DNA from: Hormiphora californensis
Lineage: Eukaryota > Ctenophora > Tentaculata > Cydippida > Pleurobrachiidae
Assembly: GCA_020137815.1 (NCBI GenBank)
Contig: CM035357.1
Location: forward strand, 496,001 to 560,000
Length of the DNA: 64,000 nt
Direction of reading: 5' to 3'
Shown: positions 1-25,486 of the stretch, one piece after another
Position numbering within the stretch: the stretch's first letter is position 1
Layout of the letters: each line of letters starts with the position of its first letter
Translations under genes and position numbers: made by a program
Notes under the pieces: model-generated
Database searches by the model: none
The model's input: only the letters and a program-made list of their open reading frames with translations
What the model was told of the DNA's origin: nothing

Positions 1-240
1 GGACGAGACGAGAGAGAGAGAGAGAGAGAAGAAGACGGAGGAGGGATATCTGAAGAGGAGAGAGAGAAGAGAGGAGAGCAGAGAGAGAGAGAGACAGGAG
101 AGAGAGGGCAGAGATTTGCATAATGATGCCATTCATGCGCAGGCAAACAACTGCACCGGAACACACAAGAGAGCAATGCATGAGCAAAAAGAGAGAGGAG
201 AGAAGAGAGAGAGAGAGTAGGAGAGAGAGAGGCATGTGAG
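1..240. repeat. GA-rich low-complexity sequence
   Basis: The window opens with imperfect (GA)n interrupted by a short unique stretch around 115-190. I see no coding signal. It grades into the corrupt-looking homopolymer sequence that follows. Confidence 0.7.
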
Positions 241-1750
241 CGAGAAAGAAGAAAACAAAAAAAGGTTTCAAGGAATTTTTAAAAAAAAAAAACCAAAAGA
301 AAAATGAATTAATTAAAGGGGCCTTAAAAAAAAAAGAAAGGGGGAAGAAAAAAAAAAACGGGTGGGCCCCAAAAAAAAAATTTTGGGGGAAAAAGGGGGG
401 AGGAAGGGGGAGAAGGGAAGAAAGGAAAAAAAAAAAGGAAAAAATAAAGGAGAAAAAAGGGAAGGGATTTTGGGGTTTTTTAAGGGAGAGGAGGAGAAAA
501 AATAAAAAAATTTTTCTTTTTTAAAATTTAAGAGTTTTTAAAAAAAAAAAGAGGGGGAGGGAGGAAGAAACAAAAAGAAAAAAAAGGAAAAAAAAGGATA
601 AAAAAGGGGGGGAAAAAAGAAAAGAAAAAGGAAAAAAGGGGAAGAAAAGGACTAAATGGAATAAAAAGGAAAAAAAGGAAAAAAGGAAATGGGAAAAAAA
701 AAGGAAAAAGAGAAGAAAAGGAAAAAGGATTAAAAGGAAAAAAAAAAAGAGAAAAAAAAGGGGAAAAAAAAAAAAAGGGGGGAAAAAAAAAAAGAGAGGG
801 GGGGTAAAAAAAAAAGAAAAAAAGATTTGAGAGAAAAAAAAATTTTTAAGTTTTCCCCCCCCAAAAAAAAATTTTTAAAAGTAAAAGGGCCTTTAAAAAA
901 AAACCCCACCCTTTCCCCCTCCCCCCTTTTTCCTTTTTCCCCTTTTTCCCCCCCAAAACTGGGGTCCCTTATTTTTTTTTCCCCTTACCCCCAAACACCA
1001 ATTTAAACCCCGAAAAAAATTAAAAGGGGGATTTTTGTTTTTGTAGGGTTTTTTTTTTAAAAAATTTTTTTTTTTTCTTTTTTTTTAAATTTTTTCTTTA
1101 AAAATTTTTGGGAAAAAAAAAATTAAACAAAAATTTTTTTTTTTTCTTTTTTTAAAAAATTTTTTTATTTAAAAAAATTTTTTTAAAAAATTTTTAAAAA
1201 AAAAACAAAAAAAAAAATTTTTTTATTTTGGATTTGGAAAAAAAGGGGGGGTGGGTTTTTTTTTAAAAAAAAAAATTTTTTAAACCCAAAAAAATAAATT
1301 TTTAAAAGTTGGGGAAAGAAAATTTTGGAGGGGGAAAAGGGGGAAAATTTTTAAAGGGGGGGGTTTTTTTAAAAAAAAGGGGGGGAAAAAGGGTTTTTTA
1401 AATTTGGGGGGAAAAAAAAAAAAAGAAAAGAGAGAAAACCCCGGGGGGGAAAAAAAAAAAATTTTTGGGGGAAAAAAGGGGGAAAAAAAAAAAAAAAGGG
1501 GGAGGAAAAACCCGAAAAAGGGGGTGGGGGGGGGGAAAAAATAAAGGGGGGGGAAAGAGGAGAAAAAAAAAAACCCCCCAAAAAAAAAAAAAAAAAAAAT
1601 TTTAAAAGGGAAAGGTGAAAAAAAAAAAAGGGAAAGGGGTCGGAGGGGAAAAAAAAGAGGAAAATTTAAAAAAAAAGAAAGGGGGAAAAAAAAAAAAATT
1701 TTTGGAAAAAAAAAAAGGGGGGGAAAAGGGGGGAAAAAAATTTTTTTTTA
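241..1750. other. Homopolymer-dominated sequence, probably an assembly or consensus artefact
   Basis: About 1.5 kb is made almost only of runs of A, G, T and a few C, with run lengths of 3-20 and no periodic repeat unit. It is neither a microsatellite nor normal intergenic DNA. Similar run-length inflation is seen inside recognisable MORN5 exons near 27700-28560, which argues for poor base calling over a purine-rich region. The short ORFs here encode only G/K/E/F/P homopolymers and are not genes. Confidence 0.7.
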
Positions 1751-2275
1751 AAAAACTGAGAGAGAGAGAGAGTGAGAAGAGGAGGAGGGGAGAGAGAGAG
1801 AGAGAGAGAGAGAGGAGATTGTACACATGTGTAGGACACGTGCAACTTCAATCTCCTCCAAGCACAACAGCCCCCCCCCCCCCTCCAGTCCCTCCCCTCT
1901 ATCAGCTCTCTCTAGCTGAACAATATTCAACACTGATCACGTAGGGATCACGTACATCACCACCACTCTAAATTGTCTAGAACCTTCCCGGTAAATAGGG
2001 TACACCATAAAGACTATCATACCCTCTCTCACCACCACTCATTCTCTCATACCCCCTCATGGCCTCATTCTCCCCCACCCCTTCCCGGTAAGAGAGCTGG
2101 TACGCCGTACCCAAAGCGCTTATGCGCTCAAAAATAGAATGTGTAACTATAATGAGGGCTCATGGGGTCACTAGATTCTAGAATGTGTATGAGGGCTCAT
2201 GGTCAATATGGCGCAATGAACACCATATAAATAGAGTAACAGCTAAGTGTAAAGGGAGAAAGGGGTAAAACTCAG

Positions 2276-2311
<36 letters not shown>

Positions 2312-2400
2312 AGTAAATAGATGGAGCCGGGATTTGGGAGAGAAAGGCATCCTTTATAATAAAGTTCTAATGGGGCCACCGCAAAGCATGCTGTCCTTTT
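1751..2400. other. Intergenic region with GA microsatellites, no gene seen
   Basis: GA tracts lie at about 1757-1815 and 2277-2308. The sequence between them is ordinary mixed sequence with no open reading frame of interest. Confidence 0.5.
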
Positions 2401-2623
2401 ATCAAAATAATAAAAGGGTAAGGGGTTAGATAGTGATTAAAAGGCTTTTAATCACGTTAGAAGGCAACAGAACTGCAGGATGAAGGAACAGGAAGAAAGC
2501 AATAAAAAACAAAGTGGGTGACAGGCCTTGAAACGTGTTGATATATATGAAGGTGTTGGTAAGAAGCATGGCTGCAGTAGCTGCAGACAATAAAATACAG
2601 TGCTGACACGCTATTTTTGTGAA

Positions 2624-2778
2624 ATATGTACCTTTTTGTGCAGGCAGCTGTTTCCGGTAGATTGTTCCAGAACGGGCCGTGACATCTTCCCGTATATTCC
2701 CCATTAATTGGACTGGAAAACAGGATTTCCGGAAACCCATTATATTGTACTATTGTACTACAATTTGTAGATGTTGCC
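2624..2778 (-). CDS. Possible single exon of an unidentified cysteine-containing protein
   Basis: On the minus strand one frame reads from an ATG near 2778 through a peptide with the segments NGFPEILFSSPINGEYTG and FWNNLPETAAC, then meets a good donor (AAAAAG|GTACAT) near 2624. The composition (Cys, Trp, Asn, Gly) looks like an extracellular module rather than random translation, and the donor falls where the sense-like sequence ends. I do not recognise the family and found no partner exon. It could be an exon of a gene that extends into the unreadable region to the left, or chance. Confidence 0.25.
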
Positions 2779-2799
2779 ATAAGCTACAAAAAGTGAATT

Positions 2800-3181
2800 T
2801 TACGATAAGGGGATCGGTGAATTGGGATTTGGACGACTAGAAGAGTGGGGGTGGAATTCATGGGGGGGGGGGCATGAAGCTCTTTTCTTTCAATGTGTAA
2901 CAATGTGGTACAAATATATTCTTTTTACACAATAAACTCTCCCTCTATACACAACCACAACCACTATAACTGTCAAATACTCAGCTCAGCTGTCTATTGT
3001 CCATATCCTTTCACTCCATCTGTTACACATCTAGCACAAGTCCATCTATCTCTAGCAGAAGCTCCCCTGCACTGGTCCTGATATTAGTTTGACCAGCAAA
3101 CACTCACATACAGAACCTCAGGAACTAACCAAGATTACTCGCTCAAACAACATAGTCCCTCACCTCCTCAGAACCACTCCA
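2800..3181. other. Intergenic / 3' flank of WDR35, nothing recognised
   Basis: Mixed sequence downstream of the WDR35 stop codon. The short ORFs have no recognisable content. Confidence 0.4.
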
Positions 3182-17274
<14,093 letters not shown>

Positions 17275-17483
17275 ATTGTGTAGCTAGTCTAGGAGAGTAG
17301 CGGGGGGAGTTAGTAAATTATGGGGGGAGTTAGTTAGGGGGGAGTTAGTAAATTATGGGTATAGTCTCTCAAAATGAAAATTATGCAATTTGTATATTGT
17401 ATTGTTTGGTTTGTTTAGTATATTCAACTAAGGTATATTTACAAATTATTTACAAAAACGGAAATATTATATATTTAAAAACT

Positions 17484-19994
17484 CTACGCCTCAGTCTGTT
17501 CTGCTCCATCCTCACCCGCTCCTTCCACCTCGATCTTCTTCTCCTCAAACTTCCACTCTGGTACCGCTGACTTTACCCCCTCGACCTGCTGGACCCTCCT
17601 GAGAACCCTATTGAAGGCATCCACACGACCCTTGAGTCCTCCAAACGAAACAAAACTCACACCTGTAACCATGGCAATGTCACCCAATATTGACACCCCA
17701 CTGTCACCCTCTAACACCCGTGCAGGTGATGGGGAGAGAGCCGTGGTGAGGGTGGTGGAAAGAGAGGTGAAATCTGTGGAGCGGCTTAACACCAGACACT
17801 TCTCTCCGACCTTTTCCCGGAGCTTCTCGTATCCCTCGGTATCCTGAGAAAGTACAGTAATTAAGTGGTAATCATTTCTTAATTGACAACATTTTGAATG
17901 ATAAATCATACTACAGTAAGTCATAAACTGCTCGCATAACTCTGCATAAAAGAGAGTCTGGGCGATTCAAATTATACCAAGCCTACCTCAGGGTGGAAAG
18001 GATCAATTAGGGCTATGAATCCATCGCTCTCCACCAGGGTCTCCAAATAATCACAAAGATCTTCTGACGCCTTTAGTTGCCCCTCTACCCAGTCATAGCG
18101 GTGTCGAGAAGTACTCTGTGTCTGACGGTCGTTAGAGGGAGGGCATAAACATCGGCGGGGGTGGGGTGGGGGAGGAGATGATCATCATGGGGGGGGGGGG
18201 TAGTTAGGGAGGGATTAACAGCCTCATAATGTCATGCACATGTTGCACAGCTTATCATGAGTTGTTGCATGTATAATTATTAATTCTATGAAATATATAT
18301 CTTCAATATCTTGATCTTCTTGAATCCAGGAGAGGTCCAGGATGACGTGTTTAGAGATCTAGATTGTATTGGATTGTGAGCGTTATAGCACCGGCAGCGT
18401 GGTGACACCCTCTAGATGTGTGCTTGTCGTTTTGCTTGTCAAGCAAAGAATTCTAAGCATTACATAAAGCTATTGTGTATTGATTCTCTCACTCCACATG
18501 ATGATACACGCAATCATACACACTTGCAGTGGCGAGAGGGGGGGGGGGCTGGAATTGAAGGAGGGGAGGGAAGTAGGAGGGAAAGAGAGAGAAGTAGGAG
18601 GGGAGGGGCGAGAGAAGTATAGCTGTTAGTCTCCATAAGGGCGCGGGGGCGGCAATTCCTTCAAAAACACACTGTTACAATTGTTACCATGAAATCAAGC
18701 AGCAGCGGCTCATGCAAGACTCACAGATTGTGTGTGAGATTATCAGTCACACTTACTTACCAGAGGATCGCCCGCAATGCTCACTTTTTTCTTGCGCTTT
18801 TTGTCCTAAACTCGATATAAGAGGAGTATTATGTGCAGGAAATACTGGTCCCTGATTGGCTGATAACCAGTCACGTGAACTAAATAACGAGTTCTGATTG
18901 GTTGTTTACTTACCTAAACTCGATATAAAGAGTATTATGTGTGGTGCATATTGAGAGATGAGTGTACTAGAAATTGTAAATATAAAACATTCATATCATG
19001 CATGGGATGATGCGTGGGGGTGGATGATACTAGAATAATTGGAATAAATTATACCTGGCCCTTTAAATGTTGGAATTGGCAGACTGGTTAAACAATCACC
19101 ACAATATTACCTGTCCCTAAACTGGTATGTAAATCATGATATTACCTGTCCCTTCTTAGCAGATCCCTGACCCGGTTGGACCTCAGTATGGAACTCAGGG
19201 GCACCCACATCCAGCACCAGAACAACCTCATCTACCAACTCCGCCTCTGCAATGGCCTCCTTCAACACCTCAACCGCTGCCTCTATCTTATCCACGGTGA
19301 GGGATATAGCACCATTTGGAGTGACTGCCGGGAGAGTGTGCTTCTTGTGAAGTGCCTCCTCCACTTTGTCGATAATAGTGTTAGCTGTGGCCAGGAATTG
19401 AGAGAACGGGGTGGATGATTTAGCTGGAGCGATGCCAATTCCTACCATGTTGTTTTTACCAGGGGCACTCTTGCCACCGCCAATAAGAGATACTAGTGGT
19501 ACCGGGCTGGTCAGGGCTCCAGATCCTTCTGTCATGGACTTTAGGATATCCAGTTGTGACTTTCCAGTGGCACGACATGCTGTTTTGAAGACAGCGAGGG
19601 AGACGGCAACTTTGAGACTATTACTGACTCCTTCCAACTCTGATAATCTCTTATCGACCTCTCCCTGATCGGTTATATTGACCCCATAAAGTGAGTCATT
19701 AACAGCCTTCAACTCATCTAAAGACGCCCCTACTGCCCCTACATCCCCCTCACACAGAGCACTGTGGTTGTTAATCTGGTACTTCACCTCTACTGCCACT
19801 GACCCTGCCCTCACCCCAGTGAACCCTGAGATGGAGTGGAGGGTGGGGTCACCAGCCAGGGAGCCCAGTTCGTCGCTCAGATACCCATACACGTTGCCCG
19901 GCTGGGTTGTGTAGAGTGAGTTTAGGATCTTTTGAAGGGTCGAGGGGATGTTGTGCTCCATTATGAACGCCACGGCTTTCTCTTTCTCTTCCAT
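17484..19994 (-). CDS. ENO4: Enolase 4 (enolase-like protein of sperm flagellum)
   Basis: Four exons (minus): 19146-19994, 18761-18805, 17987-18115, 17484-17843, all in phase 0, giving 460 aa. The first exon carries the family's N-terminal helix (MEHNIPSTLQKILNSL), the ENO4-like YGYLSDEL segment and the enolase N-terminal fold. The active-site loop region reads VPLVSLIGGGKSAPGK. ENO4 proteins have this SxPGK form where catalytic enolases carry a SHAGN-type loop, so it may not be a normal glycolytic enolase. The barrel continues with EVVLVLDVG, FIALIDPFHPE and a C-terminal TGVSFVSFGG segment. A lysine-rich 15-residue exon sits in the middle of the barrel. ENO4 is a sperm flagellar protein in mammals. 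It is shorter at the N-terminus than the mammalian form, so a further 5' exon is possible. Intron 1 has duplicated donor and acceptor sites. Confidence 0.88.
18915..18945. repeat. ENO4: Extra copy of the ENO4 exon 2 acceptor
   Basis: In minus sense this segment repeats ATATCGAGTTTAG|G, the true acceptor at 18806-18818, about 110 bp upstream inside the same intron. The match extends to the ATAATACTC-like stretch before it. Confidence 0.85.
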
Positions 19995-20696
19995 GATAGC
20001 TGATCTTTCTAGATAAGGAGAGGGAGTTGAGCGAGATTTGATCTTTCTAGAGAGGGAGAGACAGGGAGTTGAGGGAGAGGGAGTTGAGGAAGAGGGAGTT
20101 GAGGGAGAGTAGGAAAGAGGGGAGGCGAATAATAAACAGGGGTATTATAGTAGAAGCAACGGGAATGAGAGGAATCGGGGGCTTGGGGAGGGGTATCGGG
20201 GGCTTGGGGAGGGGTATCCTGGACTTGGGGAGGGGTATCCGGGGCTTGGGGAGGGGTATCGGGGGCACAAATAATCGAATGACAGTTAGTTACAACCAAA
20301 AGTAGAGTAGAGTGATATAGCACAAACACACACAGTATAGAAAAACTGTACATAATCTCACTCCTCATAATCACGTACTATTATACGTATCACGTACGTA
20401 CATCACGTACTACCTCAGGACGTGCTACAGACTCTGCAGACTACAGTGCAGATCATGCCTAAGGTTGGGTCTCTCTCTTTGAATGCTATGGTACAAGTAA
20501 AAAGTATATACACACATGGGTAAAAAAGAACGCAAGTTGTTAATCTCTTTCTCTCTTGAATATAATAATTTCACCTCTCAGATCTCTCCATATCCCACTA
20601 AGATCCCACTGAGATCCCAGTTAGATCTCTCCAATACGGACTGGCAACATACCAGCTGCTCATATCATAAGATCATAATAACCCTCTAAAATGTCT
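19995..20696. other. Intergenic region between CEP126-like gene and ENO4, with G-rich tandem repeat
   Basis: 700 bp between two same-strand genes. It includes about five copies of a 21-bp unit (gggggcttggggaggggtat) at 20176-20265 and a gagggagttgag repeat at 20045-20110. It presumably contains the ENO4 promoter; I see no defined element. Confidence 0.6.
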
Positions 20697-22508
20697 CTAC
20701 CGATTTCTAACTCTGCCACCCCGAAACTCCGTATAATAGTTCTTACTATCAGTTGTTTTCAACTTAGCATCCAGTCTCTCTAACGACTGGAGAATCCTCT
20801 GCTCTTCCATGGACAAACCACCCGGATTGTTCTGCTGTTGTTGGTGATGAGATGGTTCGTGGTCACTGTGCCTGGATAAGACAGGTTGTCCGGTAACCTG
20901 GATGGCCCGGGCGCCTCCCATTCTCACACCCCTGTAATCATAACTCCGTGGGTTAGCAGTTTGGGGTCTGTTTGATGGTGATGGAGTGTTAGTAGACCCC
21001 TCCCAAGCCTGGTTCCGGTGCAGCGTCGTCCTGACCTTGTTCCACAGTGCGTTAATCTCGGCATCAGTCGGGGTCCGATGAGGGTCGAATGTAGGGGCTT
21101 GTGGGGAGGTGTCCACCATGTGTTGGTATGATCCTGCGGCGCTGGGAGGTCGGGAGTGGGTGTACTGACATGTGAATACTGCCTCTCCCTCTGCCGAGAT
21201 ATCAAACTGATCTATCTCCATAGTGTGGTCATCTAGCGCACTAACACTATCCCACCGGACCTGTTTTCTCTTAGCACTGGGCGTCCGCTTTATCAGCGAC
21301 TTTATCGGCACTTTCTTCTCGCTTTCCGACTTGGAGTCCTCCGTCCACGCATGAGACGTCCTGGATGCCGCCACTTTGATCGCCTCAACATCGTTCTTGG
21401 CTATAATCTGACTCTCCTCTTCCCCGCTGTGCATTGTGTAGCTGCTTCCCTGGGCCGTTAGATCGGAGTTAGATGACCCTTCAAAGAACTGACGAGTTGT
21501 GATTGTTTCCTGTTGTTTTGTTGGAGCAGATGTCATGGGCGGTGGTTCTGCTTCGATGCTTTCACAATCTGAAACATCGAGCTGCTCAAACTTTGTGAGA
21601 TCAATCTGTACCCGGATTCTGTCCTCGTCTTTTGAGGTAGGTTCCGGCATCGTTTCCAAACTATCTCTAAGGTAATCATTGTATGACATTTCTCTCCGAT
21701 ACTCCTCTCTCGCGGGTGGGTCCTCTCGTTTAGGTACCTCTACGGGAGGTGCAGGAGCGGGGGGACGGGGAGCAGTCGTCGCCTCCGCCCTATAGGACTT
21801 GGGCTCCGTATAAGTTGTGAAATCTACCCTAGCTTTGGAGGACTCTCCCCCCTTGGAGGGGGAGGCAAAGTACTCTGTTCGAGTAGTAAGGGGATCCCCT
21901 GATCTGAGTGCAGTATCACTACCATGTCTGGTGCTGCTCGATGGAACTGTTTCACAACGGCTGTTTGTTTCTCTCGGTGGACTCCTGTAGATCATCTCCA
22001 ATCTTGCCTCCAGGGAGTTATCCGCTGCATGATACGCCTTGCCTGGTGGTTTAGGACTGTAATAGTTCTGTCTCGGTGGTTTAGCGCCTGATCCACCACT
22101 TCCAGCAAGACCCTGTCCTCGGATACTAGATAGCACTTCGTCCACTGTTGGCGACCTATACGGGGGACGACATGGTACAGCCGAGGCCACAGAGGAAGCA
22201 GAGGTGGTCCGACTAATTGGTGTTCGGTTCCTCTTGCTCAATTCTTTGCTTAAAGCAGCTTTGTAGGCGTTTGTTGCGTCTTGTTGACGGCGCCGACGAG
22301 AGTTCAATGCCTCCTCTCTTCTCTTTTGTTCGTTTCTCTCATGAATCCGTTGTCTTTCCTCAAACTGCCTCCTCCGTTTTTTGTTTTCAATACTCAATTT
22401 TTTAGACCGATCAGTTATGTTTTGTTTTGGTTGAAACTGATGTTGCTGCTGGTTGACAAAATCCTGGTACTTTTTCGAGTAACCATAGCCATAATTTAGC
22501 CGGATCAT
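20697..22508 (-). CDS. CEP126-like centrosomal / basal body protein, single exon
   Basis: An uninterrupted 603-codon frame, unusual here where all other long genes are split. The N-terminus is a basic coiled-coil-like stretch (ENKKRRRQFEERQRIHE) followed by SRRRRQQDATNAYKAAL and then PTVDEVLSSIRG. In vertebrate CEP126 a similar order appears: a charged N-terminal helix rich in RRKKAFEEKR, then a PPLEEALKQIQG motif. The middle is low-complexity Ser/Thr/Pro-rich with a basic RKQVRWDSVSALD motif. The C-terminus has a short conserved helix SMEEQRILQSLERLDAKL, again like the CEP126 end. CEP126 sits at centrosomes and the cilium base in mammals. The assignment rests on motif order, not overall identity. 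An intronless CEP126 could be a retrocopy or simply intron loss. Confidence 0.5.
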   Translation of the reverse strand: MIRLNYGYGYSKKYQDFVNQQQHQFQPKQNITDRSKKLSIENKKRRRQFEERQRIHERNEQKRREEALNSRRRRQQDATNAYKAALSKELSKRNRTPISRTTSASSVASAVPCRPPYRSPTVDEVLSSIRGQGLAGSGGSGAKPPRQNYYSPKPPGKAYHAADNSLEARLEMIYRSPPRETNSRCETVPSSSTRHGSDTALRSGDPLTTRTEYFASPSKGGESSKARVDFTTYTEPKSYRAEATTAPRPPAPAPPVEVPKREDPPAREEYRREMSYNDYLRDSLETMPEPTSKDEDRIRVQIDLTKFEQLDVSDCESIEAEPPPMTSAPTKQQETITTRQFFEGSSNSDLTAQGSSYTMHSGEEESQIIAKNDVEAIKVAASRTSHAWTEDSKSESEKKVPIKSLIKRTPSAKRKQVRWDSVSALDDHTMEIDQFDISAEGEAVFTCQYTHSRPPSAAGSYQHMVDTSPQAPTFDPHRTPTDAEINALWNKVRTTLHRNQAWEGSTNTPSPSNRPQTANPRSYDYRGVRMGGARAIQVTGQPVLSRHSDHEPSHHQQQQNNPGGLSMEEQRILQSLERLDAKLKTTDSKNYYTEFRGGRVRNR

Positions 22509-25486
22509 TCCTCTATTTCATCACCGTTTTCTCAATATCGGATTATTGGCACTCTGGTCCAAGTAAAAGGTGCTAAACTACGCTAAAAACACTGAAAATA
22601 TACAGAGTTAGAACTTAGAAAGTGAAGACAAAAAGAACGAAACAAAAACGAAAAAAAAAACAAAAAAGTTTGGAAGTTCTGAATTTGAAGTGTTGCTGGC
22701 AGTGCAGCGCGGGATAAGGCAGCGCTTTTCAAACTTTTAAGCCGCGCCGCGCGTGGAGTAAAATTATTGAAATCGCGTGTTTTTTCTTCATCCCAAACTT
22801 TTCGGAAAACGTTAAAATCTGGGTGCCTTTCATTGCTAACAATTCGTAGTTTTGGCGCGCGCGACGGGTCAGGGCTATCCGTTAGGGTCTGGTTAGGGTT
22901 TGGTTTGGGGTTACCGGTTAGGGCTATCGATTCTCTAACTGATACCGTTTAGTTTTGTGAAGTGGTGGTGGAGTCTGTGAAGTGGCGGTGGAGTCTGTGA
23001 AGTGGTGGTGAAGTATGTGAAGTGGTGGTGTAGCATGTGTTGTGGTGGTAGGGTCTTTGAAGTGGTGCCTCTTTTGGCTTTGAAGTGAGGTTTTGAGGTG
23101 ATCGGCTGAGTCTCGGTTTGGAGTTTTAGAATCATCGTGGGAAAGGCTGTGGGAAAGGCTGTGTTGTGGTGAAGTCTCGGATGGGAGGTCTTTCCTTTTA
23201 CGTCCTACATTCCTCTACTGTGCTACATTCCTATCATTACTACATTCCTATTTTGACTACATCCCCTATAACTACATCATCATCTGAAGTCCTTTCCTCC
23301 AACATATGAGTAGAGTAGGGGTCTGATATCATGTCAAGAGTGTCGAGTTTTTTGAGTATATTTTCTGGTTGTATTGTGACAGTGTGTGTTGAGTTTCTTT
23401 CCTTTCTGGCTAGAGTAGAGTCATAGGTTCTTTGAGCGAGCGAGTGAGCCAGCCTGAACAATGTTCAGTGAACATCACGGAGGGTATTACGTTCTCGAAG
23501 ACATCAAGACGATAAACATAGATGGACTTTATACGAGTGTGTTTGGAGAATAGACTCTAGAGTTTCTAAGTTGGGCAGCTCTTAATTTTTATCTTCTCTA
23601 TCCTAGTTACCTTAAAATTACTTTAAATTATAACCTAAATACTTACGTCTAGTACAGTTATCTATCTTACAGCTTATTTTAATTAGCTTATCGTTTTTAT
23701 CGTACATTAAATTTTAAACCCAACCGCATTAATTAACTTATTCTGACTGGCCATTGCACTGGCCTCCTGCCTTTTTATTTTTTACCGCTCCAATTAATTA
23801 ATTTATTAACAGCTTTGTATTTAACCTATCTGACTGACCTCTGGTCTCTTGCTTTTTATTTTTCTACCTCGTTATTCGTTAATTTATTACCAGCTTCTTT
23901 AGAATTTTCCATAGGCCATTTATTAGATCATAACCTTATATAGCAATTAATATGGTTAGTGTGTATTACCTTATCGGTTATCCTGTTACAGTTACTTTAT
24001 CCATTAACTAATTACTTAGCTATTCGCCTCCTTTTTAGATCACTAGCCTTTTACTTGAATTAACTATTAAACTATACTACTTACTTAGTATTTACACTAT
24101 GTACTTATTAATCAACAGTTAATTATCTAACTAGTTATTATCTAACTAGTTAATTATCAATTATCTAACTAGTTAATTTCTCAATTATCTAACTACTTAA
24201 TCACTCAACGAATTAATTACGCTATTTCTTAATTAGATATTTTATAACCCTTATTTTCTACTTACATTTATATATATTATATCGAATGACTGCCGACGAT
24301 TTTTTAAGGCCTTTAGGATCTTATAATCCTATAAGAGCCGCTTTAGAAGGCTTGTGGTGGTGGGTGCGTTGCTTCAATCGACTGATTGAAACGGCGTCCT
24401 CCTAGCACTAACAATGCATAGGCCCAAAAGCGGGATATAAATTATAATTGTATTTGTATTTGTATTTGTTTACACAAATCGGCCATGTGGTTCCATGGCT
24501 ATAGCCGTTTGAAAAAAGTCGGTCTAAGTATACTCTTTTGGCAGCGCGCACCTGTAAACAGGTTGCAAGGCACCCAGATTATAATCGCGCCCAAACTTTT
24601 CAGCCAGCGTTAAAATCTTAAATCTGGGTGTTTTGGGAGTGCTGACAAACGGTTTTTTAGGGTTAGGGCTAAAGTAGGGTTAGGGTTAGAGTTGGGGTTT
24701 GGGTTGGGGTTAGGCCTTGACATTCCCTACCAGATAAACTTTGAATCAGCCAAAACGGTTGAGTGGTTTGGCGGTTAGAGCCATTTTAGTGAATCAACTT
24801 TTTTGGCAGCGCGCACCTGTAAACAGGCCTCCAAACACCCAGATCGTAACGGCGCCCAAACTTTTCACCCCCAAACTTTTCATCCCAAACTCGTGCGAAC
24901 AGGAGACGGGAAGGTGTCGGCAGGGTGGTGTTATAGTGGCTACAGGCTAGTTCACTCGCCTCTTACTGGGTCCGTGTTCGATCTTGGTCTAGAGCATGTG
25001 GTCCAGTTCACCAAGCTATGATTGGTAGGGCTCTCTTGAGTTTTGAGAGACCCGAAATTAAAGTAACAAGAGATTATACTCTGGATCAGCTGTATAGGGC
25101 TGATGGCACCGTCCGTGGTGGAAACATGTGGAGGGAGTGACCCTGTGGTGATCTCACGTGGTTCAGAATTTGGTCAGGCATAGACGACTCGAGATGTCAC
25201 AAAGTTACAAACAGACGTTTCGGCATAAAACAGCCCTCACTTTGAGATAAAGCTTTGTGTACCATACTAAATGTTTATGAATGTTTAGTTTGTGATATGA
25301 CTCGAGCGAGAGAAGAAGAATGATTATTTAGCTGTTTCGTTGTTTTTGATATCTTGAGTTAAGTAGATATTATTCTGGGGTCTGGTGTCCGTGTATGATC
25401 ACGACATCTTACATGTGAGATGATGATGATGATGAATTGATGATGTCGGGTGATGTTCTGACATCTAACATACATTAGTACATACA
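22509..25486. other. Repeat-rich intergenic region
   Basis: About 3 kb without a recognised gene. It holds a gtgaagtggtggtggagtct repeat (22960-23060), AT-rich TTAATTA sequence with ctaactagttaattatc tandem copies (23600-24250), a retroelement tail near 24420-24475, and two or three copies of a dispersed sequence around cagcgcgcacctgtaaacag (24541, 24811). Telomere-like GGTTAGGGTT runs occur at about 22862-22925 and 24658-24715. One minus frame at 23240-23461 is open (77 codons, with a VTIQPENILKKLDTLDMISD segment) but not recognised. Confidence 0.6.
24420..24475 (+). mobile_element. 3' tail of a non-LTR retroelement
   Basis: The motif AAAAGCGGGATATAAAT followed by repeats of TTTGTA. The same GCGGGATATAAA plus simple repeat ends the ORF1 element at about 40990-41040, and AAAAGCGGGATATTAAG plus (TTTGA)n occurs at 58586-58640. 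Shared ends with variable simple-repeat tails are typical of LINEs and dependent SINEs. Confidence 0.55.

Noticed and set aside
22860-22925. Possible telomere at TTAGGG-like repeats
   Set aside because: Only a handful of degenerate units, flanked by ordinary sequence and genes on both sides.
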